The notes beneath the pieces are model-generated. The model searched no databases and was not told the origin of the DNA. It worked only from the letters and a program-made list of their open reading frames with translations. This document shows, in pieces, positions 24,543-33,000 of a stretch of 39,592 nt of DNA (its first letter is position 1; the number at the start of each line of letters is the position of its first letter). Source of the stretch: CAZUXY01 sp964624235. GTDB lineage: Bacteria; Spirochaetota; UBA4802; UBA5368. Made by a program: the position numbers and the translations under genes. Location of the stretch: the NCBI GenBank assembly GCA_964624235.1, contig CAZUXY010000046.1:1-39592 (forward strand), in the 5' to 3' direction.

Positions 24543-25217
24543 ATGGTTTTTACGCAACATGAAGCGGCCCGTCTGATCGATGCCAGTATCGTTCGGCCCG
24601 AGGTCGATGAAAAAGAACTGAATGAATTCGCCGTCACGGTTAAAAAATACCGGTTTATCGGGGCGCACGTACTTCCTTACCATGTGGCCGAACTCAATAC
24701 TCTCCTCACCGGCTGTGATGATGTGCTCATCGGAACCGGAATCGGTTTCCCCTTCGGCAATCACCTGACACCGGTGAAGGTTCATGAGGCGAAACTTGCA
24801 CTGGCGGACGGATGCAGGGAACTGGACATGGTCATCAATATCGGCGCCCTGCGTTCAGGACGGCCGCAGTATGTGACCGACGATATACGGGCCGTGGTTG
24901 ATGCGGCGGGCGGAACCACCGTCAAGGTAATACTGGAAGTGTACTACCTCAGCGACGACGAGATACGGCGCGGATGCGAGTGTATCATCAGGGCGGGCGC
25001 CCGCTTCGTGAAGACCGCGACCGGCCACGCCCCCGGCGGGGCGACCCGGGAAAATATAGCGCTTATTAAATCGATCGTCGGTGACGAGGCGCTCATCAAG
25101 GCATCCGGGGGCGTCAGGGACCTGGCGACCATGTCCGATCTCTACGACCTGGGGGCCCGCAGGTTCGGCATCAGCCTGGTGTCGGCGCTTTCCATAATGA
25201 AAGAACTGGAAAGCTGA
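24543..25217 (+). CDS. DeoC-family aldolase, divergent
   Basis: Members cleave 2-deoxyribose-5-phosphate to glyceraldehyde-3-phosphate and acetaldehyde through a Schiff base. The 224-residue TIM barrel keeps the catalytic set: Asp95 in ELDMVIN, the Schiff-base Lys157 in FVKTATGHAPGGAT and Lys186 in KASGGVR. Pocket segments differ from the usual type: the N-terminal LIDxT reads LIDASIVRP, the VCV(N/Y)P strand reads AHVLPYHV, and the phosphate-binding serine pair (E. coli Ser238-Ser239) reads Ser211-Leu212. The ATG at 24543 has AGGAG at good spacing, although the frame is open back to 24000. It closes the operon. It could be a true deoxyribose-phosphate aldolase or one for a related deoxy sugar. 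Confidence 0.9.
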   Translation: MVFTQHEAARLIDASIVRPEVDEKELNEFAVTVKKYRFIGAHVLPYHVAELNTLLTGCDDVLIGTGIGFPFGNHLTPVKVHEAKLALADGCRELDMVINIGALRSGRPQYVTDDIRAVVDAAGGTTVKVILEVYYLSDDEIRRGCECIIRAGARFVKTATGHAPGGATRENIALIKSIVGDEALIKASGGVRDLATMSDLYDLGARRFGISLVSALSIMKELES

Positions 25218-25438
25218 AACAGATTATTACTCCTTCACAAACCGTTCGATCAGTTCCGCCGCCATACACCCCGCGGTTCAGATATGGGTAATCCGGCAAC
25301 GATTATTGAAACGAAAAACCGGTACACCGATCCGGGGAGGGGTACGATGACGGCAACAGCCCTTCCCTTCGGTAATGCCTGTCCTCTTTATCGATACGGC
25401 GGCATCCCGCGCATTACCGCGACATGAACGCAAAGCGG
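25218..25438. other. Convergent intergenic gap after the GRE locus
   Basis: No convincing gene or T-run terminator was found. CGGTAATGC (25370-25378) and GCATTACCG (25411-25419) form a perfect 9-bp inverted repeat with a 32-base centre that could fold as a bidirectional 3'-end hairpin. On the minus strand a 12-codon scrap ending ELIERFVKE before a stop looks like the tail of a lost gene, but it is too short to call. Confidence 0.35.
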
Positions 25439-26215
25439 CTAGGGGGCGATCCTGCCGGTGATAAATGAAGTGATGTCCCTGTTCACCTGGTCGGTGTTTT
25501 CCAGGAAGGGCATATGGCCTTCGGTATCGTAGATGATAAGGGTGGAATCGCCGATCCCGTCGGCGAGTTCCCGTACGTACTCCCCGGGCACCATCTTGTC
25601 GTTGCGGTTGGCCATTATCAGGCAGGGTACTTTAATGTCGGAAAGCATCGGCCGGTAATCAAAGCCGTTGCAGATCACAAAATCGTTTTTTATAACGCCC
25701 CGGTCCATCCTGTCCAGCTCTTCCAGTGCCGCTTTTTTCAGTTCTTCCGATGCGCCGCGCCCGTAAGAGAGCTTCACCAGGAACCCGCAGAAGGCGGCGT
25801 AATCCTGATCGAACACATCAAAGACCACCTGCGAAACCGGAAGCACCGCCGCGGCGGAGACAAAGATCAGTCCCTCCACGCGGGCGGGGTGCCGTTTGTA
25901 AATCTCCAGCGCGATCCCTCCGCCCATCGAATGGCCGGCGATTACGGCGCTGTCCGCGTTTTCATTGGACAGTACGTCCATTACGGCGTCCACATAATCG
26001 TCAAGCCGGGGCATCTCTTTGTGTTCAGATCTTCCATGCGCGGGAAGGTCGGGCGCGATCACCGTGAACGCTTCCCCCAGGGCATTGATCTGTCCCTCGT
26101 AGAGACGGGAGTCGCCGGCGGCGCCATGTATAAATACCACCGCCGGTTTTTTTCCGCGACCGGCGATGCGGTAACTTATCTTTGTATCCCTGCTGTTACA
26201 GTACCTGATCTGCAT
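25439..26215 (-). CDS. Alpha/beta hydrolase
   Basis: This is a 258-residue esterase or hydrolase of the alpha/beta fold. The nucleophile elbow is AGHSMGGG (Ser about residue 102), the oxyanion region is VVFIHGAAG near residue 27, the acid is the Asp in ANRNDKMVP, and the catalytic His is in TEGHMPFLE near the end. The open frame extends upstream to 26293, but MQIRYCNS at 26215 matches the usual start of the fold and has GGA at about nine bases. Substrates of this family are too varied to predict. It is convergent with the GRE operon and divergent from the cysteine-cluster gene. Confidence 0.9.
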   Translation of the reverse strand: MQIRYCNSRDTKISYRIAGRGKKPAVVFIHGAAGDSRLYEGQINALGEAFTVIAPDLPAHGRSEHKEMPRLDDYVDAVMDVLSNENADSAVIAGHSMGGGIALEIYKRHPARVEGLIFVSAAAVLPVSQVVFDVFDQDYAAFCGFLVKLSYGRGASEELKKAALEELDRMDRGVIKNDFVICNGFDYRPMLSDIKVPCLIMANRNDKMVPGEYVRELADGIGDSTLIIYDTEGHMPFLENTDQVNRDITSFITGRIAP

Positions 26216-26407
26216 GATCGTATTCCATAGTAAACCGCCTTCATTAAAGTATCTGGGGCCCTGGTAATATAAAATGCAAGGACAATTTACCACATGAACG
26301 ACTGATTTTCAGCAGCGGCCGCGAGGGCGTACCCCGTGCCCCAATAACATGGTTGACGTATGCCGGGGAACGATGCATCTGTGTAAGAGTTGCAGAGAAT
26401 CCCCGCG

Positions 26408-26992
26408 ATGAAAAACAGCAACATCAATATCTGCCGGCCGGGGTATCACGCTTCCTGCGCCCTCTGCTGCGGGAGCCACAACTACCTGCTCGACCATGGC
26501 GGCCTTTACCGTTTATTCAACTACAGGAAAGATGCCGCCCATACTTCCTGCGGCCCCGGGGACGGTAATCCGGACTACCCGGCGCTGCACCGTGACGCGC
26601 TCCAGTGCCCCTGGGTGGGTTTCACCGATGATAATTTGAGCCTAATAGGCTGTCTGCGCTACCTGGACCCTCCTCATGATGACAGGGACTTTTTCAACTA
26701 CACGTGCAGGAATTTTTCGTGTCGTGCGCGCGAGATCCTCACCGACGATGAAGTCCTCTATGCGGCGCGGCTGACGGGGGACTGGCGGTATTACGGCCTG
26801 CTGATCAACGAGATCAACACGTTGAAAAATCTGAAAGAGGAATACAGCGATCCCGAACGCGTCCCCCCGGCCGCGATAAGTATGGTCAGGAAACGCCTGG
26901 ACGACATGCTGCGATCAAAACCGGAAGTAACCGACGTGCGTTTCTCCAATAAAATACTTGCCAAAGGCGGAAATACGGGGGAGAGTGAGTAA
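26408..26992 (+). CDS. Cysteine-cluster protein, YkgJ-like metal-binding pattern
   Basis: No close family is recognised. From ATG 26408 the product is 194 residues and has about nine cysteines. They group as CRPGYHASCALCCGS near the N terminus, QCPWVGF followed by IGCLRYLDP in the middle, and YTCRNFSC before a mainly helical C-terminal half. This order (Cys-rich knuckle, CPxxG, GCLxY..P, CRxFxC) recalls the YkgJ/UPF0153 family of putative iron- or zinc-binding proteins. A metal site is therefore likely, by inference. A TTG six codons upstream is an alternative start. The gene precedes a TetR gene on the same strand, separated by 87 bp. Confidence 0.7.
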   Translation: MKNSNINICRPGYHASCALCCGSHNYLLDHGGLYRLFNYRKDAAHTSCGPGDGNPDYPALHRDALQCPWVGFTDDNLSLIGCLRYLDPPHDDRDFFNYTCRNFSCRAREILTDDEVLYAARLTGDWRYYGLLINEINTLKNLKEEYSDPERVPPAAISMVRKRLDDMLRSKPEVTDVRFSNKILAKGGNTGESE

Positions 26993-27079
26993 CGGGAAGC
27001 GGTGTTAATCGCCGTTGCGCATCACGGGGATTGCACAGAGCCAGTCAGGATTAATCCTCATCACCGGGAAGCCATCGCA

Positions 27080-27682
27080 ATGAACAAGCGGGAACGCCGC
27101 GAACTGATCGCGGAAAACGCCAAACGCATTTTTGTGAGGAAGGGTTACCACGATACCACGGTAAGCGATATCATAGAAGACGCGAACATCGCCCGCAGCA
27201 CCTTTTACAACCACTTTACCGGCAAACAGGAAATATTCCAATTGCTCCTCGATCGTTATGTGGAACTCCTTCTGGACGCCATTCTGGGGATCAACCTCTC
27301 GAAAGCCTCACGGGACCTCTCGCTTGCGGAACAGATCAGGGAAATGACCGTTCCGCTGGTCAGGGCCATAGACGCCAACCGCGAGATGACACTGCTCATC
27401 ATCACCGCGCCCCAGGGCCATGACAACGATTTCGACCGTAGTGTCGCCCGGTTCTTCGGCAGCATACTGGAGGCCGTGAAACGGCTGCTGGTCGAGGGGA
27501 TAGAAGGAAGCACCATCCGAAGTCTCAATCCGGATATCATCGCCACCGTGATACTGGGGAGCGCCAAGCAGATTCTGCTGCAGTGGATCGTCTACGGTGA
27601 AATCGAAAACATCTACGAAACACTGGACGATATTATAGGATACACGCTTTTCGGAATCGCCGAGGCCGCTATAAAGCGCTGA
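27080..27682 (+). CDS. TetR-family regulator
   Basis: This is a 200-residue transcription factor. The DNA-binding part (about 5-55) has IAENAKRIFVRKGYHDTTV, then ANIARSTFYNHFTGKQ, the classic TetR helix-turn-helix. The frame continues upstream to a GTG at 27002, but MNKRERREL at 27080 is the normal family start and has a GGGAAG sequence about nine bases before it. The ligand domain resembles regulators of transport or catabolism, without specific residues to identify the ligand. It lies 55 bp upstream of the purine permease gene on the same strand, so it may regulate that gene or the cysteine-cluster gene. Confidence 0.9.
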   Translation: MNKRERRELIAENAKRIFVRKGYHDTTVSDIIEDANIARSTFYNHFTGKQEIFQLLLDRYVELLLDAILGINLSKASRDLSLAEQIREMTVPLVRAIDANREMTLLIITAPQGHDNDFDRSVARFFGSILEAVKRLLVEGIEGSTIRSLNPDIIATVILGSAKQILLQWIVYGEIENIYETLDDIIGYTLFGIAEAAIKR

Positions 27683-27737
27683 ACTCCGCTGAAAGAGCGT
27701 CGGCGCCCGCATAAAACCCGCACCAGGGGGATAAGCC

Positions 27738-29069
27738 ATGAACCTGCTTGAAAGGATTTTCAAACTCTCCGCCCACGGGACCACGGTCAGGACCGAGATC
27801 CTCGCCGGGCTCACCACCTTCGTAACCATGGCCTACATAATTTTCGTACAACCGGCCGTTCTTTCGGCCGGGGGTATGGACTTCGGCGCCGTGCTGGCCG
27901 CGACCTGCCTTTCTTCCGCCGCGTTCAGCATCATGATGGGACTGTACGCCAACTACCCGATCACCCTGGCCCCCGCCATGGGCGAGAACTTCTTCTTCTC
28001 TTTCGTGGTGGTCGTCGCCATGGGGATACCCTGGGACATCGCCCTGGGTATCATCTTCATTTCGGCCGTGCTCTTCTTCATCCTCTCGCTGTTCAGGGTC
28101 CGGGAACAGATCATCAACTGCATACCCCCCTCGTTCAAGGCCGGGATCGCCGTGGGCATCGGCATATTCATCGCTTTCATAGGCCTGGTGTACGGGGGCA
28201 TCGTCGAGAAATCGCCGGGGGGCATTCTCACCCTGGGGAAGGTGAAATCAGTCCACGTGATACTGCCCGTCGCCGGCGTCATCATCATCGCCGTGCTGAA
28301 CCACCTGCGGGTAAGGGGCGCCATGCTCATCGGGATACTGGCCGTCACGGCCGCCGCCCTGCCCTTCGGCATCGCCCAGTTCCACGGCGTCGTGAGCGCC
28401 CCTCCCTCCATACTGCCGACGCTGGGCAAGATGCGGGTGCTCGAGGCGCTTTCGCCGAAATATCTCCCCCTGGTGCTGGTGTTCCTGTTCATGGACCTGT
28501 TCGACACCATCGGCACCGTGGTGGGGGTCACGAAGCAGGCGGGGCTGATCGGGAAGGACGGCACCGTGCCGCGTTTGCGCGAGATCCTCATCACCGATTC
28601 CCTCGCATCGGTGGCGGGGGCCGCGCTGGGCACCTCCACCGTGGTGACCTACATTGAAAGCTCCGCGGGGGTGCAGGAGGGGGGACGCACGGGTCTCACG
28701 GCATGCGTCGCGGGCATCATGTTCCTGCTGGCGCTCTTCTTCGAGCCCCTGGCGCGCATGATAGGAGGAGGATTCAAGCCGGCGGGCACGGAGATGCTGC
28801 TCTACCCGGTGATCGCGCCGGCCCTGATCTTCGTGGGCTCCATGCTGCTGCGCAATGCCACCGACATCGACTTCGGCGACGTCACCGAATCACTACCGGC
28901 GTTCCTGGTGATTGTCGGCATGCCGCTCACCTATTCCATCGCCGACGGGCTGGCCTTCGGGTTCATCTCGTACCCGCTCATGAAGCTGCTCACGGGCAGG
29001 ATCAGGGAGGCCCACCCGGTGATGATTGGTCTGGGGGTGGTTTTTATATTGCGGTACGCGTTCCTGTGA
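27738..29069 (+). CDS. AzgA-type guanine/hypoxanthine permease
   Basis: This inner-membrane nucleobase:cation symporter belongs to the NCS2/AzgA branch (relatives of GhxP and PbuG). The 443 residues form about 12-14 membrane segments. Family marks include RTEILAGLTTFVTMAYII at the N terminus, APAMGENFFFSFVVV (the AzgA PxMGxN-type motif), LFMDLFDTIGT and GTSTVVTYIESSAGV. The ribosome site AGGGGG lies about seven bases before ATG. Base composition is noticeably GC-rich compared with the envelope genes. It is convergent with apt, which would convert imported purine bases to nucleotides. Confidence 0.95.
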   Translation: MNLLERIFKLSAHGTTVRTEILAGLTTFVTMAYIIFVQPAVLSAGGMDFGAVLAATCLSSAAFSIMMGLYANYPITLAPAMGENFFFSFVVVVAMGIPWDIALGIIFISAVLFFILSLFRVREQIINCIPPSFKAGIAVGIGIFIAFIGLVYGGIVEKSPGGILTLGKVKSVHVILPVAGVIIIAVLNHLRVRGAMLIGILAVTAAALPFGIAQFHGVVSAPPSILPTLGKMRVLEALSPKYLPLVLVFLFMDLFDTIGTVVGVTKQAGLIGKDGTVPRLREILITDSLASVAGAALGTSTVVTYIESSAGVQEGGRTGLTACVAGIMFLLALFFEPLARMIGGGFKPAGTEMLLYPVIAPALIFVGSMLLRNATDIDFGDVTESLPAFLVIVGMPLTYSIADGLAFGFISYPLMKLLTGRIREAHPVMIGLGVVFILRYAFL

Positions 29070-29159
29070 CGAAAAAAAACAGCGGGAAGATCGAATAACA
29101 GGACCGGTGCGGAGCGGATTTACGGGTGTCCCGGACAACAGACCGGTTTTACACAGGGT

Positions 29160-29180
29160 AACCGCTTAAAAAAAGCGGTT
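29160..29180. terminator. Hairpin between permease and apt
   Basis: AACCGCTT (29160-29167) and AAGCGGTT (29173-29180) form a perfect 8-bp stem with a five-base A loop, between two convergent genes. No T run follows on either strand, so it is terminator-like by position only, or a 3'-end stabilising hairpin. Confidence 0.45.
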
Positions 29181-29302
29181 AATGTTCCCACCGGTTATCA
29201 CGCGTCAGGTGCACGGTTGAAGGGATCACACCGCGGTTAAACGAATGACACCAAATTTTGATATCCGGTATTTGCGGCACGCGTGAAACAACACAAGGAT
29301 TC

Positions 29303-29830
29303 CTAGTCACCCTCGAACTCGCAGAGCCAGAAGAGCCGGTAACCGGCCTGCTGAAGCTTCTTCCTTCCGCCGACATCGGGAAGATCGACGATGAACGCCA
29401 TCTCGACCACCGTGCCGCCGAGTTTCTCCACCAGTTTCGCCGAAGCCAGGGCGGTGCCTCCGGTGGCCAGCAGGTCGTCGACTATAAGCACCCGGTCCCC
29501 TTTTTTTACGGCATCGGTATGGATCTCGATACTGTCGGTGCCGTATTCCAGCGCGTATTCATAGTGTTCGGTCGCCCCGGGGAGTTTCCCCTTCTTCCGT
29601 ATGGGCACGAATCCTTTCCCCAGGCCGCAGGCCACGGCGCCCCCCAGAATGAACCCCCGCGCCTCGAGTCCCACCACCAGGTCGATGGGTACATCGCGGT
29701 AGCGTTCCACGAACGCCTTTACGGTCTCAGATAATCCGTCGGCGTCTTTCAACAGGGTAGTAATGTCCCTGAACATGATACCTTGCTTGGGAAAATTCGG
29801 GATGGTGCGGATTTTTTCTTTAATGGACAT
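29303..29830 (-). CDS. apt: Adenine phosphoribosyltransferase
   Basis: Apt joins adenine and PRPP to make AMP in purine salvage. The 175-residue length is standard. Visible motifs are PNFPKQGIMFRDIT at the N terminus, VGLEARGFILGGAVA for the flexible region, and the PRPP loop VLIVDDLLATGGTA near residue 118. Purine-base salvage fits the convergent AzgA-type permease, though that family prefers guanine and hypoxanthine. The gene is followed by a long intergenic region with an inverted-repeat element on its upstream side. Confidence 0.97.
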   Translation of the reverse strand: MSIKEKIRTIPNFPKQGIMFRDITTLLKDADGLSETVKAFVERYRDVPIDLVVGLEARGFILGGAVACGLGKGFVPIRKKGKLPGATEHYEYALEYGTDSIEIHTDAVKKGDRVLIVDDLLATGGTALASAKLVEKLGGTVVEMAFIVDLPDVGGRKKLQQAGYRLFWLCEFEGD

Positions 29831-29902
29831 GGGAACCGATCCTTGTTACGTTATGTACAGACGATATCAACAGCAAGAGCCCGTATACTGTTGTCATAAT
29901 CC

Positions 29903-30038
29903 GCCACGAAGGCACGGAGACGCAGAGGGAAACGATCTGCATTAAAAGTGATGTTTCAGAAAACGCGGGGGCGAAACAACATAATCACCCTGACGCGATA
30001 ACCTTACACCCCTCTGTGTCTTTGCGTCTCCGCGGCGC
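29903..30038. repeat. Large imperfect inverted repeat element
   Basis: One arm (about 29903-29929) contains CACGGAGACGCAGAGGG and the opposite arm (about 30009-30038) contains CCCCTCTGTGTCTTTGCG; the two are largely reverse complementary around an 80-base centre. Arms of this form recur as dispersed elements in many environmental bacterial genomes. It occupies the gap between apt and the 1422-aa gene. Confidence 0.6.
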
Positions 30039-30084
30039 ATTATGCACCATATGTATTCTTTCTTAAGTTTGAATATCATTGCTG

Positions 30085-33000
30085 TCAACCACTATGCTTT
30101 TCCACGGCCATTCCCGCGGCGTCGATCGCTGACGGCGGCAGGTCGCCCGTTTCCAGGTTATTAAGGTAAATCCCCGCGATACGGTTGATGTCGCTCTCGC
30201 CGTCGTAGAAGAGGGTGACCACCGGCACGGCGGATTCCCTGTTTATTCCCTGAAAGAAAGCGCCGGTTACATTGCCCGGCATGCAGCCGAAGGGCGCGCA
30301 GTTCACCACCAGCGCGGCCCCGTCATCGGCGAAGGCCAGCGCCCTGCCCACGGTGAGGATCGCTTCACCCTCGAAGATAACGGGCACATAGCGGCGCCCC
30401 AGTTCCAGCACTCTTTCGACCTCCGGTTCGAAGCGGTCTTCCAGGTGCGGGCGCAGGGCGTGTTCGAATTTCCTCGCACGGCCGAATATGTAGCGGGTCT
30501 TCAGGTCCAGGATGAAATTATGCAGCCTCCCCCTGCGGTAAAGGTGCGCGAAGTAGCGTTCGCACCACGAGGTATAGAGTATCCATTCCGATACGGGGGC
30601 CAGCCACGCCTCCCCCCCCTGCGCCTCGACGGCGCGGATCAGGTTGTTGTTGCAGAAGGGATTGCAGCGTACGTATATCTCCCCGACGATACCCACCAGG
30701 GGCCTGGGCGTGTCCGATACGGGCGCCGCCATGATCTTTGTTACGGCCCGCAGTGTCGCGGGAACCAGGTCGGCTCGTTCCTCGATCTCCCGCTCCAGCA
30801 CTCCGACGGCATCCAGGGCGAGCCGGTCGGTCTCTCCGGGGCGGGTTTCGTAAGGCCGCGTGCGGCAGACCGCTTTCATCACCATGTCGCCCGCGAGGAG
30901 TATGTCCCACAGGTACATGCGCAGCGACTCGGGCATGCCCATGTACGAGTTCACCGACGAGGGCGAGAAAATGGCGGTCGCACCGTACCCGTGGCGGTCC
31001 AGTATCTGCCGGTGCAGCACGGTGTACTGCCCGTAGCGGCAGGGGCCCTCGGCCGTGGGCATGAAGAAGGCCTGCCGGGCGGGATCGGCGCCGATCTTTT
31101 TCATGGTACGAAGGAACACGCCGATGGTGGTGTGGGCGGGCAGGCACTCGCTCCCCCGCACGCCCTGTCGTCCCGTTTCCAGGGAGAGGGCATCCTCGGT
31201 CGGGAGCGCCCGGGCGTCGAAGCCCCAGGCCCTGAACCCGGCGGCTGAAAGACGCGCCGAGATCTCGTGCATGGGGGGTATCCACAGGGTGCGCTCCCGC
31301 CTGTGCCATTTCCCCTGGAATTTTTCGTGACCTCTGCCTCCCCTGGGTGTTTCCCGCCCGGGCGCGGTCACCACGTCCATGAAGGCTTCTATCCGCGTAA
31401 GGTACCCGGTGTCGGCGCCGTGCTCGTCGAGCTCCAGTATCAGGTAGGGTTTTCCCCGCATGGTCTTCTCGAAGCGTGAGAGCACGAAAGAGTCGGGACC
31501 GCAGCCGAAATTGCTGAAATACACTGGGTAGAGATCAGGCGTCTCACGTATGAGTTCGGCCGCGCGGAGGATTTTCTCGCCGTAGTGCCAGTACATGTGA
31601 GGCACGCAGTCGCCGTCATCGTCGGGATCGAGTAGATATTCATAGGGGAACACCTCGACCCCGAAGTTCCTGAACCGTTCAACGAGTCCCAGGTTGACGA
31701 CCGGGTCGTAGAGGTTGTAGGGCCTGCCGACGAGCACCAGCCCGGTGCCGCCCGTTTCCTTCAGCCGCGAAATTACACCGGCGCCCTCACGGTACCGTTC
31801 GCGCCGGTAACGTCTCAGGTGTTCCATCCCCCGGTCGAAGGCCCTGCCGGCTTCCTCAGCGCATACACCGTAATCCGCGAACACGGAAGCGAGTTCCCTG
31901 ACCAGCAGGTTCCGGTCCAGGCGGAAATCCAGCGCCGGGGCGATGACCGGCACCGGCAGCTCGACGGCCTGTTTCATGAGCGAAGGGAAGGCGATCACGT
32001 AGGGACAGAAGACGCGCGGCATCCCGTTCTTCTGCGGCGTTTCGCTTACCAGGGTCGGATAAAAGAGCGCGTCGACGCCGGGTTCCGACGCCAGGAGTTC
32101 CGCGTGGGCCATGCCCATTTTCAGGGGAAAGCAGAAATCCGCCAGGGCCAGTTCGACCGCCCGGTCCCTGTGCCGCTTACGGGACTTCCCCGAACGTACC
32201 ACCGTAAAACCCAGCTCCCGCAGAAAGGTTTCCCACAGGGGCAGGTAATGAAACATCGAAAGATGGAGGGGAATGCCGATGGTGCCACGGTCGGGATTTT
32301 CCCGAAGGCGTGCATATATATTCGCTCCTTCGGGGGATTTCGCGCGTTCGGAATCCACACCGTCGAACCCCATGCCGTCAAAATGATTCTTTCCTCTCCT
32401 CACGGTTCGTTTCGTGTTCCCCTCCCGCCCGCAGAGGTGGCCCCAGGTGATCTCCTCATCGCCGATACGGGCCACCGTGATGTTACAGTGGTTACTGCAG
32501 TCGCCGCACCGGCGGTACTCGAGCCTGATGTCCCCGTCGAAGGCACCGATGCCCCTGAAGCGGACATCCGATCGATCGCTTTTTCTCTCCAGGGCCAGCA
32601 GGGCCGCCCCGTAGGCGCCCATGACGTGACAGCAGGGCGACACCACGATCTCACGGTCCAGCAGCATCTCGAAGGCGGCCACCAGCGCACGGTTGCGGGC
32701 GGTGGCGCCCTGGAAAAAGACCCTGTCGCCGTCAACGGGGCGGCTTCCCACCACCCGGTGCAGGTAATTCTTCGCCACGGCGTACATCACGCCCGCCAGC
32801 ACCTCCTCCCTCGAATGGCCTTCGCCCAGCAATTTATGGATATCCTGTTCCATAAACACGGTGCAGCGGTCCGAGGTGTGGGGGATGCGCCGCCCCAGCG
32901 CGAGGGAACCCGCCTCGCGCACGTCGAAACCCAGGCGGTTCGCCTGTTCCTCTATAAAAGACCCGGTCCCGGCGGCGCAGACGTAGTTCATGGCGGAATC

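Noticed and set aside
25230..25290. Minus-strand scrap ending in ELIERFVKE
   Set aside because: It could be the tail of a lost gene, but only 12 codons remain after a stop, too short to support.
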